Shown: piece by piece, positions 13,070 through 17,083 of the stretch
Layout: each line of letters begins with the position of its first letter
Numbering within the stretch: position 1 is the stretch's first letter
Assembly: GCA_028715095.1 (NCBI GenBank)
Contig: JAQUSM010000008.1
Span: forward strand, 1 to 17,083
Length of the DNA stretch: 17,083 bases
Direction of reading: 5' to 3'
Origin: Candidatus Omnitrophota bacterium
GTDB lineage: Bacteria > Omnitrophota > Gorgyraeia > Gygaellales > Profunditerraquicolaceae
Position numbers and translations under genes: made by a program
Notes under the pieces: generated by a model
The model's input: only the letters and a program-made list of their open reading frames with translations
Told to the model about the DNA's origin: nothing
Databases searched by the model: none

Positions 13070-14884
13070 TTACACCGCCTCCCTGTGTATAATCGGCAAA
13101 GTGAACCTGACTTGCATACCTTTATTTAACCCCTCGGATTCTACGGAAAGCTTCCCGCCGTGTAGCTCCACCAGTTTTTTGGAAAGCGGCAAGCCAAGTC
13201 CAGTCCCTTCAGTTACCCGGGAATATGGGGTATCGACACGAAAAAACCCTTCAAATATTTTCCCCATATTTTCAGAAGCAATACCCACCCCCGTATCCCA
13301 AACCACTATTTCTATCTCAGAACCAAGATTTTTCGCGCGCATGCCGATTTTACCACCTTCAAGGGTAAATTTAACCGCGTTTGAAATCAGATTGTAAAGT
13401 ATCTCCTTTATCTTAAGCTCATCTCCTTCAATATTCGGCAGATCTTCGGCTATCTCAAGTAACATTTGAAGCTTCTTCTTACTGACCATATCCGCGACAA
13501 GCAGTGAAATATCGTTTAACAGGCTTTTTATGGGTAAACTGGATAATGTCAGCTTCATCTTCCCGGCTTCAACTTTTGACATATCAAGTATCTGGTTTAT
13601 CAACAAGAGAAGATGCTTCCCGCTGGTTAAAACATACTCAACGTATTTCTTCTGTTTCTCATTCAGCGACCCGAAAGTCTCATCGTATAATATCTCAGAG
13701 AAACCATTAATGGAATTAAGCGGGGTCCTAAGCTCATGCGACATGTTGGCAAGAAATTCGGATTTTGCCCGGGTGGCACGTTTTAACTCGGTGGCTAACT
13801 CCTGTAGCTCTCCATGGGCTTTTTCCAGCCCCTTTTCTACCCCCCTGCGCTCAGTAATATCCTCGATAGCCAGAAGGATGATCCGCTCCTTACCTGCTCC
13901 TCGTTCAATTTGCCGGGCATTTAAAAGCATTACACGCCTGCCAATGGTCGAAAAATCGTGTTCCACCTCATAGTTATCAAAGGTTGCCTTTTGAGGAAGT
14001 ATGGTTTCCAGCAGTTCCCGCAGTTTGGGAATATTCCATTGTTTATTACCCAGATCATAAATAAGCTGCCCCACGGTCTCTTCAGGTTTTACTTTAAAAA
14101 GTTCATAGAAAGAACGACTGACCGTGACCACCCTGAGGTCTTTATCTAAAGAAATCAATGATTCGCGCACAGTATTGATAACGCTCTCAGCGAATTCACT
14201 GACATCATCTGCGGATTTTTTAATGATCTCCAGCTCTTTTCGGGTTTTTTCCAGTCCGGTTTCTATCTCTTTGCGCTCGGTAATATCCTCTATAGCCAGA
14301 AGGATAGAATGCGTGTGGTTAGTTTCCCGATAAATCTTACGCGCATTAAGAAGCATTATTCGCTTGCCGATATCAAGAAAATTATGTTCAACCTCAAAGT
14401 TGTCAAAGTTTGTAACCTTGGGAAGTATTTTCTCCAGCAACTCCCGCAGCTTCGGGATATCCCATTGGCGATTACCTAAATCATAGATATACTTCTTCTC
14501 GGTATCCTCGGGCTTTACCTTAAAGACCTGGTAGAAGGAACGATTGGCTGAAATTACCATTAACTTCTCATCCAGAACAATCAAGGGCTCACGCACAGTG
14601 TCGATGATATTTTCGGCATAGTTACGGGCATCCTGGGCTAATCGTTCTGTTTTCTTACGCTGTTCGATTTCCTGGTGGAGCTGCTTAATAATCATTCTTT
14701 CCGCGACGGTGCGAATTTCCACCTGATTCTGGAGTTTTTGGGGGAATTTTTCCGATTCTGCTTTATGACGTTTGAGCTGGGATTTTAAATCTCCCAATTC
14801 TGATATCTGTTTATGCCAAAACTTGATCCCATCAAAGAAATTCTTTTCCTTAAGCAATTTATTATTTTTCTCTTTGTTTTTCAT
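13070..14884 (-). CDS. Soluble histidine kinase with two duplicated PAS domains
   Basis: A 604-residue cytoplasmic sensor kinase with no membrane segment. Order: a charged coiled-coil start (about 25-90), PAS 1 (about 90-206), a short coiled coil, PAS 2 (about 232-348), a linker coiled coil, HisKA with SEFLANMSHELRTPLNS (His383), then HATPase_c with N-box NLISNAVKFT (Asn502), G1 DTGVGI (530-535), F-box region IFEGFFR (543-549) and G2 GTGLGL (560-565). All catalytic boxes are intact. The two PAS domains are about 60 percent identical in an ungapped 142-residue register, a recent internal duplication. The ATG overlaps the DUF3108 stop (ATGA), and the receiver gene follows after one base, so translation is probably coupled. 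The PAS ligand or signal is unknown; a redox, oxygen or small-molecule signal is possible. Confidence 0.94.
   Translation of the reverse strand: MKNKEKNNKLLKEKNFFDGIKFWHKQISELGDLKSQLKRHKAESEKFPQKLQNQVEIRTVAERMIIKQLHQEIEQRKKTERLAQDARNYAENIIDTVREPLIVLDEKLMVISANRSFYQVFKVKPEDTEKKYIYDLGNRQWDIPKLRELLEKILPKVTNFDNFEVEHNFLDIGKRIMLLNARKIYRETNHTHSILLAIEDITERKEIETGLEKTRKELEIIKKSADDVSEFAESVINTVRESLISLDKDLRVVTVSRSFYELFKVKPEETVGQLIYDLGNKQWNIPKLRELLETILPQKATFDNYEVEHDFSTIGRRVMLLNARQIERGAGKERIILLAIEDITERRGVEKGLEKAHGELQELATELKRATRAKSEFLANMSHELRTPLNSINGFSEILYDETFGSLNEKQKKYVEYVLTSGKHLLLLINQILDMSKVEAGKMKLTLSSLPIKSLLNDISLLVADMVSKKKLQMLLEIAEDLPNIEGDELKIKEILYNLISNAVKFTLEGGKIGMRAKNLGSEIEIVVWDTGVGIASENMGKIFEGFFRVDTPYSRVTEGTGLGLPLSKKLVELHGGKLSVESEGLNKGMQVRFTLPIIHREAV
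13829..14191 (-). repeat. PAS duplication, second unit
   Basis: Codons 232-352 of the histidine kinase. They align without gaps to codons 90-210 at a DNA offset of 426 bases. Shared blocks include RSFY-FKVKPE, YDLGN-QW-IPKLRELLE and LLAIEDITER. Confidence 0.85.
14255..14617 (-). repeat. PAS duplication, first unit
   Basis: Codons 90-210 of the histidine kinase, the partner of 13829-14191. DNA similarity is easy to see at the 3' edge of each unit (taatatcctc.atagccagaa at 14281 and 13855). Confidence 0.85.
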
Positions 14885-15591
14885 TGTGAACGGCTATACC
14901 CTTTCATTGAAATAAAACAATCAATAACATTCTTTAGTTTTATTCTGAGAGCGACTTGCGGGGTGTTTTTATCCATCCATATTTCAAACTTATCGGGAAC
15001 ACTTTTAAAATGGTAAGCTTGGAATTTACCGGCAGGTACTGTTATTTCATCTATTGAGAGTAACTTTAAATCAACTTTCAAGAGCTTAAGTTCCTCGAGA
15101 ACCACCGCAGTAAAATGCCAGCCTATTTTAAAATCGGCTTGCTTACGCAGGTAAAAAAGAAGTAAATTCACATTTTGAATCGGCGCGTTTGCTTTGATTA
15201 TCTTCTCCTTCACCAATTTTAAGCCTTTAAATATCTTTATTGAGACCGTAAAATTATTCTGGTCGTAATCTTCGGTTCTATATTCTTTAACCCAAAAACC
15301 TGAAGTAGCGCGCTCCGTTCTATATGGCAATAGACTTTCCGGATCGTAAAAAATCTTTTCCATAACCTCGATGAATAATATCTTGCTCTTAAGCGTTATT
15401 AAACTCACCTGCTTTCCTTTTAAAACAACCGTTCCAATATTTTTATATTCTGATTTTCCGGTAGGTTTAATGAGATACTGAATAGTCTCTCCGGCATAAC
15501 CGTTATTATCAACTTCTGATCTTGATGAATTGTTATTTATAAAAATTAGTACAGCCATCACTGATAAAATAAGTATTTTTTTAGTTTTCAT
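14881..15591 (-). CDS. Exported DUF3108-type protein
   Basis: A 236-residue protein with an N-terminal hydrophobic signal segment (about 5-19) and a mostly beta body. The motifs YAGETIQYLIKPTGK near the start, YDPESLLPYRTE, and VPAGKFQAYHFKS followed by KFEIWMDKNTPQVALRIKLK near the end match the DUF3108 pattern, a periplasmic beta-rich family of unknown function often found in polysaccharide or cell-envelope contexts. The stop overlaps the histidine kinase ATG by ATGA, so it may feed information to, or simply be co-made with, the kinase. It follows the glycosyltransferase/hydrolase fusion gene after 22 bases. No clear ribosome binding site. Signal cleavage site uncertain; no lipobox. Confidence 0.78.
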   Translation of the reverse strand: MKTKKILILSVMAVLIFINNNSSRSEVDNNGYAGETIQYLIKPTGKSEYKNIGTVVLKGKQVSLITLKSKILFIEVMEKIFYDPESLLPYRTERATSGFWVKEYRTEDYDQNNFTVSIKIFKGLKLVKEKIIKANAPIQNVNLLLFYLRKQADFKIGWHFTAVVLEELKLLKVDLKLLSIDEITVPAGKFQAYHFKSVPDKFEIWMDKNTPQVALRIKLKNVIDCFISMKGYSRSQ

Positions 15592-15613
15592 ATTCTCAAG
15601 AGTCTAAGTTTTA

Positions 15614-17083
15614 CTATAAAGTCTCCCTGAATCTATCTAAACATATTTTCATAAACTGATCGGGAAAAACATCAAACATCCTTTCCGCATGGCCGCCATC
15701 TTTAATAATTGTCAGAGCCTTGGGTTCCTTCGCCTTTTCAAATAAACGCTGGCTATGGCTTGGCTTGACAAGCCAGTCTTTTTCGCCATGAAGGAAAAGT
15801 ACCGGCGCAGGCGACACCTTATCAACGATGTCCAAGGGCCGGATCTTTTTTAAAAAAGGATTACCAGGCCTAACTCCCTTACCCTGCCCTTTGATTCCAA
15901 AATTTAGTCTTAAATCTTCCCACATATCTTTTTCCCAAAAATGGTAATTGATACTTTTTGAATCTACCGGAGTACTGACGGCAATCAAGCTATCAATGTT
16001 ATGATAATTACTCGCTTCAATCAAAGCGACCGCCGCTCCAAGTGAAAACCCGATTACGCCGATTTTCATATAGTGGTTTTCTTTGGCATAGGCAATAATC
16101 GCTTGCAAATCTTTTTGCTCATGAGCTGTCCAGCTAAACTTATCACTGCTCTTTCCATGCCCTCGAAAATCAAAAACAATAACATCATACTCTTTACTAA
16201 ACGCCTCAGCCATTCCCCGGAATAAAAATGTATCCTTATTGTTATAAAACCCATGCGCAATAATCATAACCTTAGAAAAACCTCCTTTAACATGAGTTAA
16301 AGCTATACGCTTCCCGTCCTCAGTAGTTACGCAACGATCGTCAACACTCTCTCCCGCAGGACAAGGTGTAGTTACTGAAGGAGCTCCTCCAGTCGTATCG
16401 ATAATCTTTCTAGGCTCTGTTTTCTGAAAACCTCCTTCGAACACTGATGTAACTACGGATTTAATATAATTATAGTAGATATCCAGCTCCGCTTTCATAC
16501 GCCACTGGAAGAGATAGCGTGAGCTATTCTTCTTACCTAAAGAAACAGCTTTTCTTGATCTAATTCTTTCATAAATTTCTAACATGTGCTTAGCAGCAGA
16601 ATTAATCGGGTACTTCTGCACTATCATTCTTGTGACCTGTTTTGTGGTTTGTATCTCTTCAGGATTCCGGGATAAAGCCCAAATAAGGGCGTCAACAAAA
16701 CTTTGCTGATCCATCTCTTTTAGCAAGTTTCCGTTGTGATAATCAACTACCACCTCCCGCGCTCCCGGCGCATCCAAGGCCACCACCGGAAGGCCTGCTG
16801 CCATGGCTTCAATAAGAACAATTCCTTGCGTTTCGCTTAACGAAGCAAACGCGAAAACATCCATAGCAAAATAGGCATCCACCAAATGCTGATAATGTAA
16901 AACTCCGGTTAAATGCAGTCTTTTTTCTAAGCCGGCTTGTGCAAAGGTGTTTTTGAGCATTTGTTCCGATGGGCCAAGTCCAACGATCAGGGCATGGGCT
17001 CTTGGCTCTTTTTTTAATAATTCAACCATACAATTTGTTAGGAATTCTAAATTCTTCTCCGGAGCCAGGCGTCCGGCATGACC
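15614..17083 (-). CDS. GT4 glycosyltransferase fused to an alpha/beta hydrolase, 5' end missing
   Basis: The reading frame runs off the window end: bases 17030-17083 translate in frame as GHAGRLAPEKNLEFLTNC, the conserved start of the GT-B C-terminal domain, so an ATG at 17029 is not the true start. 489 residues are visible; numbering below starts at that Met. Part 1 (to about 160) is the donor-binding half of a GT4 enzyme: VGLGPSEQMLKN, a helix with SLSETQGIVLIEAMAAG (E-x7-E, Glu66 and Glu74). A polar linker with two cysteines (223, 233) leads to part 2 (about 238-471), a complete alpha/beta hydrolase: oxyanion HGFYN (259-263), nucleophile elbow GFSLG with Ser329, Asp418 in HGEKDWLV and His447 in DGGHAER. 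This would act on a glycan or glycolipid, for example as a deacylase or esterase; that is inference. Confidence 0.85.
   Translation of the reverse strand, partial: GHAGRLAPEKNLEFLTNCMVELLKKEPRAHALIVGLGPSEQMLKNTFAQAGLEKRLHLTGVLHYQHLVDAYFAMDVFAFASLSETQGIVLIEAMAAGLPVVALDAPGAREVVVDYHNGNLLKEMDQQSFVDALIWALSRNPEEIQTTKQVTRMIVQKYPINSAAKHMLEIYERIRSRKAVSLGKKNSSRYLFQWRMKAELDIYYNYIKSVVTSVFEGGFQKTEPRKIIDTTGGAPSVTTPCPAGESVDDRCVTTEDGKRIALTHVKGGFSKVMIIAHGFYNNKDTFLFRGMAEAFSKEYDVIVFDFRGHGKSSDKFSWTAHEQKDLQAIIAYAKENHYMKIGVIGFSLGAAVALIEASNYHNIDSLIAVSTPVDSKSINYHFWEKDMWEDLRLNFGIKGQGKGVRPGNPFLKKIRPLDIVDKVSPAPVLFLHGEKDWLVKPSHSQRLFEKAKEPKALTIIKDGGHAERMFDVFPDQFMKICLDRFRETL

Overview
The window looks like a chromosomal fragment from an uncultured Gram-negative (diderm) bacterium of moderate GC, low to mid 40s percent by eye. 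An outer membrane is implied by the signal peptide plus TPR plus beta-barrel protein and by several lipoproteins with lipobox motifs. The gene mix (DUF3568 and DUF3108 proteins, many polysaccharide glycosyltransferases, hybrid PAS kinases, M42 peptidase) would fit a Candidatus Omnitrophota-like or related lineage. That placement is an impression only and was not tested. Both ends cut through genes. The first 108 bases exactly repeat an internal stretch, which suggests a contig end with an assembly fault or a true partial duplication.

Layout, left to right. (1) 1-2665, minus strand: recG, whose start lies directly under its own -10 box (probably leaderless), followed by the N-terminal part of a GT39-type membrane glycosyltransferase that breaks down at the duplicated end. 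(2) 2666-3056, no protein gene: a plus-strand small structured RNA candidate with its own promoter and Rho-independent terminator, two back-to-back palindromic elements, and one copy of a 54-bp repeat. (3) 3050-3959, minus: two small lipoproteins. (4) 4070-7687, minus: a tightly coupled four-gene operon behind a near-consensus promoter, with two half-size ferritin-like proteins, a processive GT2 polysaccharide synthase and a TPR/beta-barrel exporter. (5) 7724-9833, minus: a methyltransferase, an S4 RNA-binding protein and an M42 aminopeptidase, ending in a second copy of the 54-bp repeat and a strong hairpin. (6) 9860-11187, plus: an EntS-like MFS exporter with a consensus promoter, a palindromic operator over its -35 box and a nearly leaderless start. 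(7) 11326-17083, minus: a signalling cluster of a glycosyltransferase/alpha-beta hydrolase fusion (5' end missing), a DUF3108 protein, a two-PAS histidine kinase, a single-domain receiver, a REC-PAS-HisKA protein without an ATPase domain, and a small lipoprotein.

Two units look like working systems. The first is the ferritin-like/GT2/TPR-barrel operon, which reads as an exopolysaccharide synthesis and export machine with an unusual pair of small metal-binding or structural helical proteins. The second is the kinase cluster, whose parts match a phosphorelay: full kinase, then free receiver, then an ATPase-less DHp protein carrying its own receiver.
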